Part shown: positions 35,428 through 46,986 of the stretch, piece after piece
Layout of the letters: each line of letters begins with the position of its first letter
Numbering within the stretch: the stretch's first letter is position 1
From: Sipunculus nudus
Lineage: Eukaryota > Annelida > Sipuncula > Golfingiida > Sipunculidae
NCBI GenBank assembly: GCA_026874595.1
Contig: CM049317.1
Span: 53,649,618 to 53,713,617 of the forward strand
Length of the DNA: 64,000 nt
Reading direction: 5' to 3'
Translations under genes and position numbers: made by a program
Notes under the pieces: model-generated
The model's database searches: none
What the model was told of the DNA's origin: nothing
What the model saw: the letters and a program-made list of their open reading frames with translations, nothing else

Positions 35428-36115
35428 TGTTACAGGTGCTCTTTTTATTGTGTGACATGGACGTAACTCGTGTTGTTGTTACATTTTATGTTTAATCCGT
35501 ACTGGTTGAACTCTCGTTGTCATGTGAGCCTTGAGTTTTCACGCCTGGTAGTGGGTCACGTGTTGAGCCTGGTGTGTGGAGATACAAAGCGCTGTTTTTT
35601 CTAGAGAATTCCTGAAACGCGTGTTTACTGTTGAGTAGGGTCCTTACAGACTGTTCGAGAAGTGGAAAATTCTGTGCTTGAGGTGTGAAGGAATTTAAAG
35701 GGGCTGTGTTTTAGAACGAGAGAGAGAGAACAGCAGAGCAGATTCCAGCGGACGCAGAAGCGTGTGTCAGTTTCTAGGACCTTATCCGACGAATGCGGCA
35801 ATTATAGATTTTCAAAGACTTTCTCCTGGATTTTATGCATTTGGACTTCAGTTAACTGTCTGGGTTGTTGCAAGAACTTTCCACTGGACTGTCATTCTCC
35901 GAGAGTTTACATTTAAAGGACTTATCGTTGTGATGGTGTTGGTATCCAGGTACTGTGCGCATTATTTTTCTATGTGATTGTATTGACTTGTTGCTATACC
36001 GCTGTTTTACTGTATAGTTGTATTGATTTAGTGTATTGTATTGTTAGGGTTGTTTTAAGAATAAATTATAATTATTTGTTTACAAAAAAAAATGACTTCT
36101 TTATTCATTCCCCTA
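35428..36115 (+). mobile_element. LTR, family member 2, 3'-truncated
   Basis: Starts TGTTACAGGTGCTCTTTTTA and is collinear with 13540-14350, including the TTTCTAGGACCTTATCCGAC block and the poly-A signal. It diverges after TTATTCATTCCCCTA at 36115, losing the last 100 or so bases. TATA-equivalent here is changed to ATTTAAAGG. The 71-codon frame at 35762-35977 is LTR sequence. AT-repeat DNA abuts the 5' end. Confidence 0.85.
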
Positions 36116-36240
36116 TTATACATATAATATAAAACAATAACAATAACGTAATACGTATCGAAATATGTTACCCCATATCTTAACATATTACATTTCGAAA
36201 TTTGTATGGGATACTTTACTTTAAATATTTAAAATATATA

Positions 36241-36380
36241 TAGCTGGCACTCTCCATGGCTCAAGTGCTTTTGTTTGGCAGTGAGTAGTGGTAGGTTAAC
36301 CGGAGGACCTGGAGAAAACCACCGGCCTTGGACGAGCAACTACAATCAACGCTCATGGTCATTCTGCTCACGCGAGATCT
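36241..36380 (+). repeat. Dispersed repeat with 'CGGAGGACCTGGAGAAAACC'
   Basis: GGTTAACCGGAGGACCTGG then AGAAAACCACCGGCC resembles the opening of the repeat type at 15945 and 25860. A short stretch near 36244-36262 resembles part of a tRNA A box but no full head is present. Confidence 0.4.
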
Positions 36381-36633
36381 CGTCTATGAAGGGGATAGAT
36401 CTCTGCCAATCATTATGCACAAGGCGCTATTTTTAGTCAAACGCATGCTTTATTGCCTGGCATTTGAAAATTACAACTATTAAGGCACTTGGGCAAATAT
36501 ACAACATACATTGACAATTTTCATTTCAAATATAACGGTTATAAAGAATATGATTGTCTGTTTGTTTTTTCATGTTGTAAAACTCGGGGGACTACATTGT
36601 GGCGCGATATCGGTGAAGTAGTGATATAAATGT

Positions 36634-37045
36634 TGTTACAGATGTCTCTTTTATTGTATGTGTATGTGCAGCGCTAGCATTTGCCGTTGCTATGACGGCA
36701 GAGCCCGGCTCACGCGTGGGGTCTCACATGTAAACAGCGGTCATGCTAGTCTGGGGCTTTCTCGCCAGGCCGAGCCGGGCCGGCCCACGTGTGAACCCTG
36801 ACATGCAGAAACACAGGGATGTTGTTTTAGATGTTTCCTGTAACGCGTGTGTACTGTGTATCATGTTAGGTTCTTTGGATCGTTCGAGAAATGGAAAGAT
36901 CTCGACTTGGGGTGAGAAGTTATAAATAAGGGGCTGTGTTTTTGAGCCGGGGGAGAGGAAAGAAATATTCCAGCGGACACAGAAGCGTGTAAGTCAGTTG
37001 CGGACCTTTTCCGATAAGTGCGGCAGTTAACCCTGTCTTCAAACA
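36634..37045 (+). mobile_element. LTR, divergent subfamily member, 3'-truncated
   Basis: Starts TGTTACAGATGTCTCTTTTA and follows the LTR order: CCTGTAACGCGTGTGTACTG, CGTTCGAGAAATGGAAAGAT, a TATA box (TTATAAATAAGG near 36920), CCAGCGGACACAGAAGCGTG and TTTTCCGATAAGTGCGGCAG. A GC-rich insert (GCCGAGCCGGGCCGGCCCAC) distinguishes it from members 1 and 2 and links it to the fragment at 11074. Confidence 0.8.
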
Positions 37046-37059
37046 AAGACCCTAATATT

Positions 37060-37222
37060 ATAGAAACTAACCATTTGCCACAAGGTCCGTAATTTTTAGA
37101 GACCTACTTCTTGTCTCAACGACCAAAATATGTAGAGACCTCATTTTGTCACAAGGAACCATATATTTTAGAGACCTACTCTTTTCAAAAGTTCGAAGTT
37201 GAAATATGTAATACCTCAAAAG
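37060..37222. repeat. Minisatellite, about 40-bp unit, four diverged copies
   Basis: Successive units carry TAATTTTTAGAGACCTACT, ATATGTAGAGACCTC, ATATTTTAGAGACCTACT and ATATGTAATACCTC, each preceded by a CAAGG-, CAACG- or TCGAAG-type spacer. Confidence 0.65.
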
Positions 37223-37371
37223 AAGACATTCATACATACATATATACATACATATAACCATAAATCCATAAACACAAACATACCGAAATAGCGAGGGTAA
37301 TCACTGATAAATAAGATGATAATGCTGGAGAAGGATAAAAAAGACCAAAGACTGTCTGGAATGAGGATTAT

Positions 37372-37639
37372 CAGAGGCTGATTTAGCGGATTCGCAGCTT
37401 CCCCCCTTCCCCCCTTTGACAAAAAGATTTAGAAAATAGAACGGTATGCGCGCGTAATTATAATCGTAATACAAAAAAAAAACAGAGCATCCTTGAGCAT
37501 AGTTAATTACCTCATAGCATAGTTAATTGTGCCTTTGACACCTGAATTGTCAAACGTTATACACTATGAGTGGGGAAACCCCTTCACTGCCCCCCCTTCC
37601 CCCATTATCGCCCATTCTCAGATCCTGTATCCGCCCCTG
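37372..37639. mobile_element. Short MITE, CAG...CTG family (268 bp)
   Basis: Left CAGAGGCTGATTTAGCGGAT, right CCTGTATCCGCCCCTG, with C-rich subtermini on both sides (CTTCCCCCCTTCCCCCC and CCCCCCCTTCCCCC). No clean 5-bp duplication is visible. Confidence 0.6.
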
Positions 37640-40036
37640 GGTATATTACACTGATCATGACTGTTTAGCTGACGGAATAAACACATTTAAAGTGTTCATC
37701 ACTAAACACCGTGGGCGGCCTCCTCTTATCGCCGCCCTGACCGGGTCATTAACTAATCGTTTATCCTACGAGGCCAGGCATTCCCGTAAAATTGTTCCGA
37801 TTGTCCAGGAGTACCAGTTATCGACTGAACGGTTCCTACCTGCCGGAATGACCTGGATAACACACAGAGGACGATGTATTCGGTTCTCCGGAGTTCGAGA
37901 CACTTAACCGGGGCGGTTTATGTATCATTATGTCTCTCTGGCTTGATTTGTCTGTGTAACTATATTGAATTACTGGACAAATCATCTTAAAAAAAAACAG
38001 CAATACAGTTTGGCGCCGCAAGTTATGCCCTCCTCTCATATAATAATAAGTTCGGAAGGCAGGGAGAGTTTTATTCTCTGCCGCTTTATTTAGGTTAACC
38101 AAGTTAGGGTAGTGTTAAGACGGCCTTCCATCTACAATGTTTTAGCTGGCCGATATCATATTATTGTCTGGAAAAAATCTGGAAACTTGTATTGCTGAAG
38201 TTTCGCCCGCCTGTGATTTAGCTTGTACATCGAAGGGATTTTTCCAGGCAATTTTTTTTGTTATTTAGGGCTTATGCTTTCATTGCTTGGATTTCTATCG
38301 GCGTCATGAATAATAATAATAGGAAATGAAAAGCTGAGAGGCCGATCAATGTTATCTTCACTGCTACCCGTTTTTCGAGGCCTTTTAAGATCGGCCGGAA
38401 AATCCTTTAAAATTTCAGAAGAGAACATTCATTTACAACACAGAACTGGAATGCATGAGATATTTTTTTTTTTATTCCTGCCGGTAAAAAGACAAAAAAT
38501 AGCATTAAAATGAAACGTTGCTTCAAATATAGTTTCATTTTTGGACACAAGTGACTTAATTAAGATCCAAACAGGAGGTCTTAAATATCCATATTTCTTT
38601 CCTTCTTTCTTCATTCATGACGAAAAAAAAACAAAAAAACAAGAGGCGAATCTGAAATCATACGTAACGTATGTGTATCTGTCACTTACATTTGTAATTG
38701 GTTTAAAATGTTTTTTGGAAGGGGTCCGTTTGATTCTTATTCGTATTGTTAAATAAACATTAAATATGCAGCATAGCTTTATGAGATTTGGATAAAATAC
38801 GTAAAAAATGGTTCAGAATGGCATGTTAAAACCCATATGGCATCTCGCAAGTCCCAACGAGGTTCGGTTAAACAGGTATCAAACGACCAAAGCAATCATC
38901 AGCCCGATTTCCTGACACATGAGATAGTCCGGTGGATGTCTCTCTACGATATTAGTATGTCAAAACACATTGCTTAAAACACTTGGTCAACTACAAGTAC
39001 AAATCACTCCAGACAGGAACATTAACATGCAGAGCTACGCAATGCATCCTGGGAAATCTCGTCCGAAATTAAATTCCGTGACCGATATAGAGTTGGAGGA
39101 TTATAACAGCCGGTTTTGCCTGATCTCGTTGCAATCAGCAGCTATAGACGTGAGAGAGAAAAAGAAAATAACATTTTAATGTTATCAAGCATTAATTGTC
39201 TGACCAGATCTTAATTTAAAGTGTCTATAATAAGAATACTCGCGTTCTCATGTACATATATTTCCATTAATATAACTGTGTATTAATGAAGAGATCGCCA
39301 TACCTAAGAAGTGGAGATATTAAGAAAAATACAAACACATCGTCTATGTCCATGCGAACCTCGGGGGTAGATCTAAGATTTAGGAAAAGAATTGGCCAAA
39401 CTCAGAAGAATAATGACAAAACCTGACAAAAGTCCCCAGGTCCGGAAAAAGAGGTGGGTGGTTAGTTCAGGAAGCATAAAAATGGTATGAAATCATTTAA
39501 AAAAGGTTGCACAGACTGCAAATGGGGATGGTCCGGGCCCCCTGGATCCCCTCTGGATTCACTTCTTGGCCTTCAATATGCACGCCATGTCGTCGTGAGT
39601 ATGAGGGTGATTTTAGAAAAGAGCACGGACAGACCGACAGACACACTGACGAAAACACTGTCAGTTATGGTAAGATAGAGTTTGTACCACTACAACATAC
39701 TGATACACCATTCGATGACGGTTGGTCATGTAAAGCAGTGCTCTAGTTGCATTCCTTTTAAAACATCTCACCTAGCCACTGCTTGCATGGATGTTGAGTA
39801 GTGGAGCCGTATCAATTGGTGGTCGGCTGAGAATTGTTATGGCAGTTGACAAAATGAGTATTTGTACCCTTTTTTATAACATTTATCACAAGAAGACGCA
39901 TCACAAACAGATCGTATGTGTGCACTTAAACCATGAAAAGCTCGCTGTTATACAATATTGGACTCATTCATTCAAACATACTGGCATGTGACCGTCTCAT
40001 ATATATATATATATATATATACATCGATTGATTAAG
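37640..40036. other. No recognised gene
   Basis: The open frame reaching 37907 on the plus strand ends in relatively GC-rich sequence but has no recognisable domain or clear splice boundaries. The segment 38108-38145 (CCTTCCATCTACAATGTTTT, then GCTGGCCGATA) resembles 43218-43254, a weak dispersed repeat pair. AT microsatellite at about 40000-40020. Confidence 0.4.
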
Positions 40037-40665
40037 AAAAAATGTTCCGAACTCTAGGGGTTAATAATTTTATAAATACTTCATATAAGTTGTTGATAGT
40101 TGGTGTGTAGAACAATGTAGTTCAATTGAATATGTCTGTATTCACCTTCCAAATTTTTGTTAAGAATAAATGTGCATAATGAAATTTGTTTTATTCAATT
40201 GTGGGTACTGTATTCCGCAGTTGGTTGTCGATGTCAAGTGTCATCTGGGTACAGATTATTAAGTACAGGTGTGATGTTCTTACTGGTAACAGTTTGTCAG
40301 TTTTTTAAAGGTGATCAAATTACATTCATTCCAAACGCATTCCATTTAACCACTACTAACGAAAGTACTGTTTGCTTGGTATCTCCACAAGGGATTGTGT
40401 CAAAGGGTCAAGAATGTTCCCGACCAAGGGAAATAGAGCAAACAGAAGCAAAAAGCCCTAAAAAAGGTAGGAGATTGATGGAATTAGTTCTAGAGTGAAT
40501 GCAAGGAATGTAATAAATCCTATGGTGACCAATGTGGTTTTAATTTCCAGACAGATAGAGCTACTTTCGATAGTAAGCTTTAATGTTTTTTGACATTGGA
40601 ATATATTACAGTGCTACAAGAACATGTAAATTCACTTTCTGGTGAAAGGGGTTCGGAACGTTTTT
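40037..40665. mobile_element. Possible MITE with GTTCCGAAC ends
   Basis: Left AAAAAATGTTCCGAACTCTA, right end complement TTCAAAAACGTTCCGAACCC. The inverted match is about 15 bp with gaps, and no target duplication was resolved. The 113-codon frame inside (40157-40498) is unrecognised. Confidence 0.35.
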
Positions 40666-41029
40666 GAAGAGTGCGTGTATGATATCATATTCATCATATT
40701 TGGTCAAAAGATGCACTGATGTTTGTCTTATCCCAAGTTACTGGAACTTTTTCCCTTGGAATTGTGGGTACGTGGATTGTACTATTGAGAAAGAATGTTC
40801 TCTTAAGTTTATTACTTGTTCGCCTCAGTTCTTGCAGTCATTGGTCTGCCACTCCCAGCCAGCCGATCAACTGAACCGGTTCTTTAAAAAAAGTTTGATA
40901 ATTCAATTCCCAGAACGCATATTCCACTCTTTCCCCGAAAATTCTCTTGACCCTCAAAATCCTTTTTTCCTCGAAGAAAGGCTTGATCAATTCCATATCA
41001 GTAGAGCTAAAAACACACTCTGTACACAG

Positions 41030-42296
41030 TAAGGTTGTATCAATATACCGATATATCGATACGAATCGATACGTAACTTCGGTTCGGTAACCGATACGCT
41101 GTATTGTTCAAATCGAGGAAAGAATAATGAGTGCTAACAAATATGGATAGAAGTCTTACTGAAACTGTACCCTGAACTACTGATGTCAGCTAGGGAATGG
41201 ACGACAAGCCGGCGCCTGTGAACGATACAAGGGGAATTTAACTGACCCGAGCCTTGTTTGGTGAGGAAATTTGAGGGGGAAATTCCACCGCAGTACGAAC
41301 AGAAGCCCCCTGACCCTCTCATCCCATGCTGGGCAAAAGTATCACTAATGCCAATCAGCACTGTATAGCCCAGAATATAATTTTCTTAATATCATTTTCC
41401 AACACGTAATGGGGTTTATATATTTTGGTGACGAAAGTAACATTTGCTCGATTTTCAATTCATTTTTTTATTTGCACATTCAGGATGATTTATAGAGATC
41501 ATAAAAGCAAGCCAAATATAACATTTCCTCATTATGAGGTGTCGAATTGAGGGAGTATTGGGGAATATATGAAGAAATTCTACAGCGGCAAACAAAATAT
41601 GTTACTGAAATCGGTAATCACTATGTTAAAGGTTAACTTGAAGGGCCAAATGATACTTTGTCCTAATTATACTTTATCCCCATCCCTAAAAAGAAAGGAG
41701 TACACCCCCACCCCCGCCCCCTCTGAATTGAGACCCATGATTAATGACGTTCCTCGTTATTGAAGAAATGAATACTCATATTACATTTGTAACCATTAAA
41801 TTAAATATTTTTTAATGCTCTTATCACATTAGGGCATTTATTTTTACCTTATAATCCATCATTCTACCTTCATTTGGAAATGTTTTTCCCACTTATTATG
41901 TTTTTGAGCCATTCACCATAGGACAAATTAGGCTCATCCTCTGAAATGATTACCTTTCCACCCCAAAGAGATCGGTGCAGCCTACCGAGGTGTCGGCTCC
42001 AGTTATTTAAAGAAAATTATGCATATGCCTGCTTGAAGTGACGTGATATATCAAACAGAGACTTCTTACTCGTGTTGTTCTTGATCAGCCTTGAATGATT
42101 AATTCAAAATCCAGCAAAAGACCAGAACACAACGGATATGCCGCATAAAAAAAGTAAGAAACATTCTATCCTCAGAGAAATTTCAGAAAATGATATACAA
42201 CGTAAAATTAGGTGTATCGTCAATACGTATCGGGTATCGAAGGGATGTATCGCAATACCTATTGTAAATGAATAGACAGACCGATACCTAGCCCTA
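41030..42296. mobile_element. hAT-like non-autonomous element, 1267 bp
   Basis: Ends TAAGGTTGTATC and, as complement of the right end, TAGGGCTAGGTATC. Each is followed by TATCGATA/CGATACGTAT-type sequence. Flanks GTACACAG (41022-41029) and ATATACAG (42297-42304) fit an 8-bp duplication with two changes. Terminal style and duplication length suggest hAT. No transposase frame remains. Confidence 0.6.
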
Positions 42297-42304
42297 ATAT
42301 ACAG

Positions 42305-45056
42305 CATGGTATATATATATATATAAATGATAAAACATAATATTATACAATACATATGGTTATTATAACGTGACATTATAACATCAAATGCCAAATTTGT
42401 TTAATTAAAGGTCATCACAAAACTGCTTTCTAAAATCACTGGTTTTGTACTGAAATTTTTTTTATTTTGTAAGTTTAATTGGATGTCATGTGCAATGGAG
42501 AGAGCTATCAGAAAGAAAACCCAATAGTTTTTATTTGTTAAGTTTGATGACAGAGCGGCAGGCCACGCCATCAATCTGTCGCACAGCGGAACGTAACGCT
42601 AACAGGACCACAGATGATGTATACAAGGTCGTATCCCTGAGGAGCTCCTGGACTCGCGAATTGATTGAAAGTGTCAGAAACATCTCAGCCATAAAGTTAG
42701 CGGAAGGAAAAAGTTCCAAGACGTGAAAACCCGCGAGAGGAAACATTGTCATAGAGAGGATTCCCGACCCTATTCTCGCTCCTCATCCTTCTGGTTATGT
42801 ACAACGCCTTGTCATTTGCCTTCAACAATCCCCGGGAGTTTTGACATAGAGCAACAGGTATAAGTTTCCCGGCACACTAGCTTGACTTGAGGCTTTGTAA
42901 TCCAGCAGAGTTTGTCAGACCCCTGTTAACACCTTAATGGGAGACAAACTTTTCTTCCGGTGGTAACCTATCTGAATGAATATGCCTGACATACTGTTAG
43001 CTATTCAATTTTCATAGCTGACGTAGCGACAAAGGTTAAACTTTCCCACAAAGATGTTTGAATACCCCATGAGGGATAGAGCAGGCATCAGGACACATGC
43101 TTTTATACATTAACTAGATCTACATTTCATACGTCAGGCTGTATTTTCAATGGAAGCAGAGCTTTTGCATACAAACGAAAGACAATGGATATTTTATTAC
43201 AGAAATTACTCTAAGCCAGCCTTCCATCTATCATATTTTTGCCGGCCGATTTTTTTAAGTGGGCGGAATAATCTACAAGTCTCGTCCCGCATACCTTTAC
43301 CGTTTTTCCGTGCAGATCACCAGATTTTTCTGTTCATTTTGGTCATTTTTGTTTTCGTCTTCATGGTTATTATTGGTGTCAGGAATGATAAAAAGAAAGA
43401 AAAGTACCTTGTTAATCTGCAACTTTTGTTCCGTCATCACATCAAGAGAATTTCCGGCCGGATAAAATTCGGTCTAAAAATCATTGACATTGAGGTTTTG
43501 TTTTTTTAGTAGGGGGGGGGGGGGGGGCTTCAGGTACATGTGGGTTATGTCCAGGTATTCCGAAGCGGGTAAATCCTAAAGCCCTACCCGAGCATACGAA
43601 TACGAGCCAGCAGCTCCTATATACTGATATAAAGGTAGTGAAATTCCTGTTTATTAGTGGAATGTTTATCTGAATGACTATAAAAGTGTCTCTCTCGGAA
43701 ATCATACAATGCACGATACAATGGTTCCGCAGCCCTTGCCTTTCCTGGTATGTTAACCAAATGTTCATAAAAAAGATGTTATTGATGTCTTTATAAAAGA
43801 AATAACCAAGATTGTAAGATACAAAGCTGATACCGGTTTTCTCCAAAATAAATAAATAATGTTAAAGCAGAAATATGACAGCACATCTTTATACGATCAA
43901 GCCTCTTACAGCTGAGCTTTAAGAGACCTTCATTCAGAGAGCCGCTCTGGCGTCTATTTCATGAAAAATAAAAACGAACAAGCCTCCACGTGTTTGGGAA
44001 CTGCTGCTCGTGCTCTACTTTATCTCCGCTAGAAGTAATTATGTTTTCATCGTCATCAGTTGATTGGTTTTTCAATAATTTATTAATGGGTTCTGATCAA
44101 ACTTTTATCAGGGTAACATCAATGGAACAATCCATCTAATTTTTAGGCATTATCTGGATCGGTTATATGCTTTATATTCTTTATGCCAAATTATTCATTT
44201 TTATTCTGAGATAGTGCCGTTTGTAAATCGAGGGCGAGAGAAGGGGAAAATAACTGATATCAGGGCCGCCTTTGCTCTGGCACATATAAATGACGTATGA
44301 TTCAACAATGGAGTAGGTGATTCGTGAGAAAGTGTGATGAGCTTCCTGGTGGAGGATTATATGTGGTCTTTAACTACTATTTCTTGTTTTTGATATAAAT
44401 TATTACTCTGATTTGATTTTATATAGGAAAATGACGCAAAGGAAGATGAATGATTCATTACTTTAATTTTACATTACATTATGTTAAGACAAGTTGAAGG
44501 ATTATGTATAAGAGAGATTTGTTTATTTATTTAGTGCTACTCACAAAGAGTTACGGACGTCAGATGAAAATGGATACCCCTTAAAATACGCTACCGAGGC
44601 AGCGAGGCTTCTAAACACTTTATTACAGGTAGCAGGTCTGTGGGTTAAAAGCGCTGTATACAGAGCTTTTTTTAAGATGGAAGTTAGATTTCATAGTTCT
44701 ACATCATCAACAACATATCACTGCTTTATGGTTTGCAAAGTTTTTTTTACAGTTTTAAGAGGGTAAGACAGTGAAATATATATGTAATTGAAGGTAGCCT
44801 ATCTTTATCTGTATACTCATTTTGCGTTTGGTCGGTAATGATATCTGAATAAAAATTAAACAATGTTATAGTGCATCAAGCAATACATCTTTCATTTTCT
44901 GTAAATAGGTAATTATATAAAAAGCTATCAAACATCAGCTGTGCTGTAAGCAGCGATACTGTAATAATAAACCAACCATGCGTCCTCTGCGTGTTCACGG
45001 TGTAGACAATCGAAATAGATATTATTAGTTCGCGACAGCTTACCGTTTGACTCACA
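42305..45056. other. No recognised gene; relatively repeat-poor
   Basis: A G run occurs at about 43513-43527. Open frames at 42490-42752 on both strands are unrecognised, and 43150-43846 is low in coding character. A minus-strand AATAAA (44619-44624 on the plus strand as TTTATT) could serve as poly-A signal for the receptor gene upstream. Confidence 0.4.
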
Positions 45057-45088
45057 TCAAGAGAAGATATTAAATTGTATTGATTTTT
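45057..45088 (-). CDS. Candidate last exon of the GPCR (short cytoplasmic tail)
   Basis: On the minus strand an acceptor (CCTGCTCTCAG, ending at 45089) is in the phase required by the donor at 45731. Joining gives NENYKKSIQFNIFS and a TGA stop at 45057-45059. A Lys-rich continuation after NENY fits helix 8 of class A receptors. Against it: an A-rich start after CAG is easily met by chance, and the tail would be only about ten residues. A more distant exon is equally possible. Confidence 0.3.
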
Positions 45089-45360
45089 CTGAGAGCAGGT
45101 TCATAGAAAATGTGACGGGATGGAAGTCGTGTACAACTAGAATTTGAGACATGATTTCTTATTTTAGTGTATAGATAGAATTAATTCCAAAGAACGAAGC
45201 ATTGTTTTTTTCTTTGTATTTTAATCAGGGTTATATTTTCCCTCTAGAATTCACTTTTATTAACATGAAAAAGTGAATGTGTATCGGAGTGTTTTTTTTT
45301 TCGTAATCCTTTTAAAATAAAGTCTTTAAAAGTAAAGTATGACTTATGTGTAGTAATACT

Positions 45361-45480
45361 AATATTAATACTACTACTACTACTAATAATAATAATAATT
45401 ATTATTATTATTTTTTATTTTTATTATTATTATCATCATCAGTATTATTATCAATATTATTATTATTATTATTTTTATTA
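45361..45480. repeat. (ACT/AAT/ATT)n trinucleotide microsatellite
   Basis: ACT units pass into AAT and then ATT/TTATT units. It lies in the putative last intron of the receptor gene. Confidence 0.9.
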
Positions 45481-45731
45481 GTATTATCATTCGATATGAC
45501 AATCATCATTATCATACGATATAGAATTAGTCTTAGTATTATAAGTGGTACTATTATCAGACACATATAATGTTCAAATCCGCATAAGGTAAACATATAT
45601 AAAATGGGATATACTCATACCTCTTACATAGATGTATATACACGTATATATTGAATATATACATATATGCATAAATAAAATACGACTCTATGTAACAGAC
45701 ATCATTAGAATAAAATAACTGGAATACTTAC

Positions 45732-46749
45732 TGTAGTTTTCATTGAAGACGCCGTAGATGATGGGGTTGCAGCAACTGCTAATGAAGACCAGGATGGTGG
45801 CCGTAAAGTGGAGGTATATAAACACCACTTGCTCAGTCTGTGTGGGTCTGAACACGGTTCCTTCTTGCTTGGCCAGGAATATGATCTCTGACTTTTTCAG
45901 TGAAATAATCTCGACGGCGTGATGTGGGGCTTGGCAAATCAAGAACGTCACAACCACAACTAATATAGTTTTGGTCAGCCTCCTGTTCGGTCGCTGTACC
46001 CTGTTGGACGTGCGACATTTCATTATCGTCGACAGCCTGTACATGAGTAGTACATATGACGACGCTATAACCACTAGGGGTACCAAGAAACTCACTGTTA
46101 GCTGAAAGTATGTCCATGCTGCCCTTGGGGCGATGCTTTTCTCAGTTGGCCATTTAATTCTACAACTGGTGTGACCTGATTTCGTCACGGCTGTCGCATA
46201 CATCCAATATGGTGTTGCCACGATACTACAGATGATCCAGATGGTAACACAAACGATTTTTCCGGCTCTTACCGTACGCAGAAACGCCAGCGTGTGGTAC
46301 GAAGCTAAGTACCTGTCCACACTAAGTGCTACCAAGGTGAAAACGCTGGCGAATTTGTTCACTTCTTTGGTAACGTACGAAATTTTGCATACAGCGTCTC
46401 CAAACACCCAGTCATTTGTAAACGTGGCATAGCAGAAGAAAGGCAACGTAAGAATGTACAACATGTCCGCCAGGGCCAAATTCCAAATATAATAATTAGA
46501 CACAGACTTGCGTCTGATATCTCGGAGGTAGGTTATTATGTACAGAACTAAGCCATTACCGACGAGGCCGAAAACAAACGTGGTCAGATATAACGTTAAA
46601 GTGATGTACTTGAGAACCCGGCTGGCTGGAAGGTTAAAGCTCTGCAGACCACTGCGATATGAAGAATTATGTGCATCGGCATACACCATGCTTGAAGTGA
46701 TATTGTTCAGCATTTGTATAGGTATCAGTGTACTGCCTCTTTCCGCCAT
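45732..46749 (-). CDS. Class A neuropeptide-type G-protein-coupled receptor, main coding exon
   Basis: Plasma-membrane receptor carrying nearly the whole seven-helix core in one exon. Numbering from an upstream Met at 46824: N-glycosylation sites Asn41 and Asn53; TM1 with GN at 89-90; TM2 NLALAD (Asp120); Cys146 and Cys221 for the extracellular disulfide; DRY 170-172; TM4 Trp196; TM5 Pro249 and Tyr257; TM6 CQAP 297-300 in place of the usual CWxP; TM7 NPIIY 353-357; then FNENY. A GTAAGT donor at 45726-45731 cuts codon 365 in phase 1, so the frame to 45688 is intronic. Start chosen at 46749 (Met26: Kozak G at -3 and +4); 46824 is possible, with an upstream stop at 46864-46866. TM2 and TM3 resemble somatostatin/allatostatin-C and opioid-like receptors; ligand unknown. 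Confidence 0.93.
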
Positions 46750-46986
46750 GACCACTGTCCCAAAGGAAAGCACGAGACAGGTATGGTCTAAAATCCTAGT
46801 CTCCGCTGGAATCAATTTAATCATCCGTACACCATCTGGGCATTTCGCGTATTTCTGAAGTGTCTATGGACAGTTGTGGTATTAAATTGGCCGAGGCCTC
46901 CTGCCGTTTTCCCTGGACATGTAAATTGGCTCTCGCCCTGTGACGTGGTTCTACGTGTCTGCGCCCACCCGGGAGTCTGCTCAAAT
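46750..46986 (-). other. Putative 5' UTR part of the GPCR main exon
   Basis: A good acceptor (CATTTGAACCTTTTCCAG) ends at 46987. The in-frame stop at 46864-46866 rules out a much longer protein from this exon. If Met at 46824 is used, 46750-46824 is coding. Confidence 0.5.

Noticed and set aside
35762-35977. 71-codon frame with a hydrophobic composition
   Set aside because: Entirely LTR sequence, degraded in the sister LTR copies.
40664-41032. 122-codon frame on the plus strand
   Set aside because: No recognisable domain; ends at the border of a hAT-like element and has no splice support.
38108-43500. Similar CCTTCCATCTA..GGCCGAT blocks at 38121 and 43218 as an inverted-repeat element
   Set aside because: Only about 35 bp match convincingly; ends and duplications could not be defined.
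44240-44330. TATA-like ATATAAATGACG on the plus strand as a promoter
   Set aside because: No downstream exon or coding sequence found; AT-rich DNA gives such matches often.
45833-46117. 94-codon frame inside the receptor exon
   Set aside because: Shadow frame of the receptor coding sequence.
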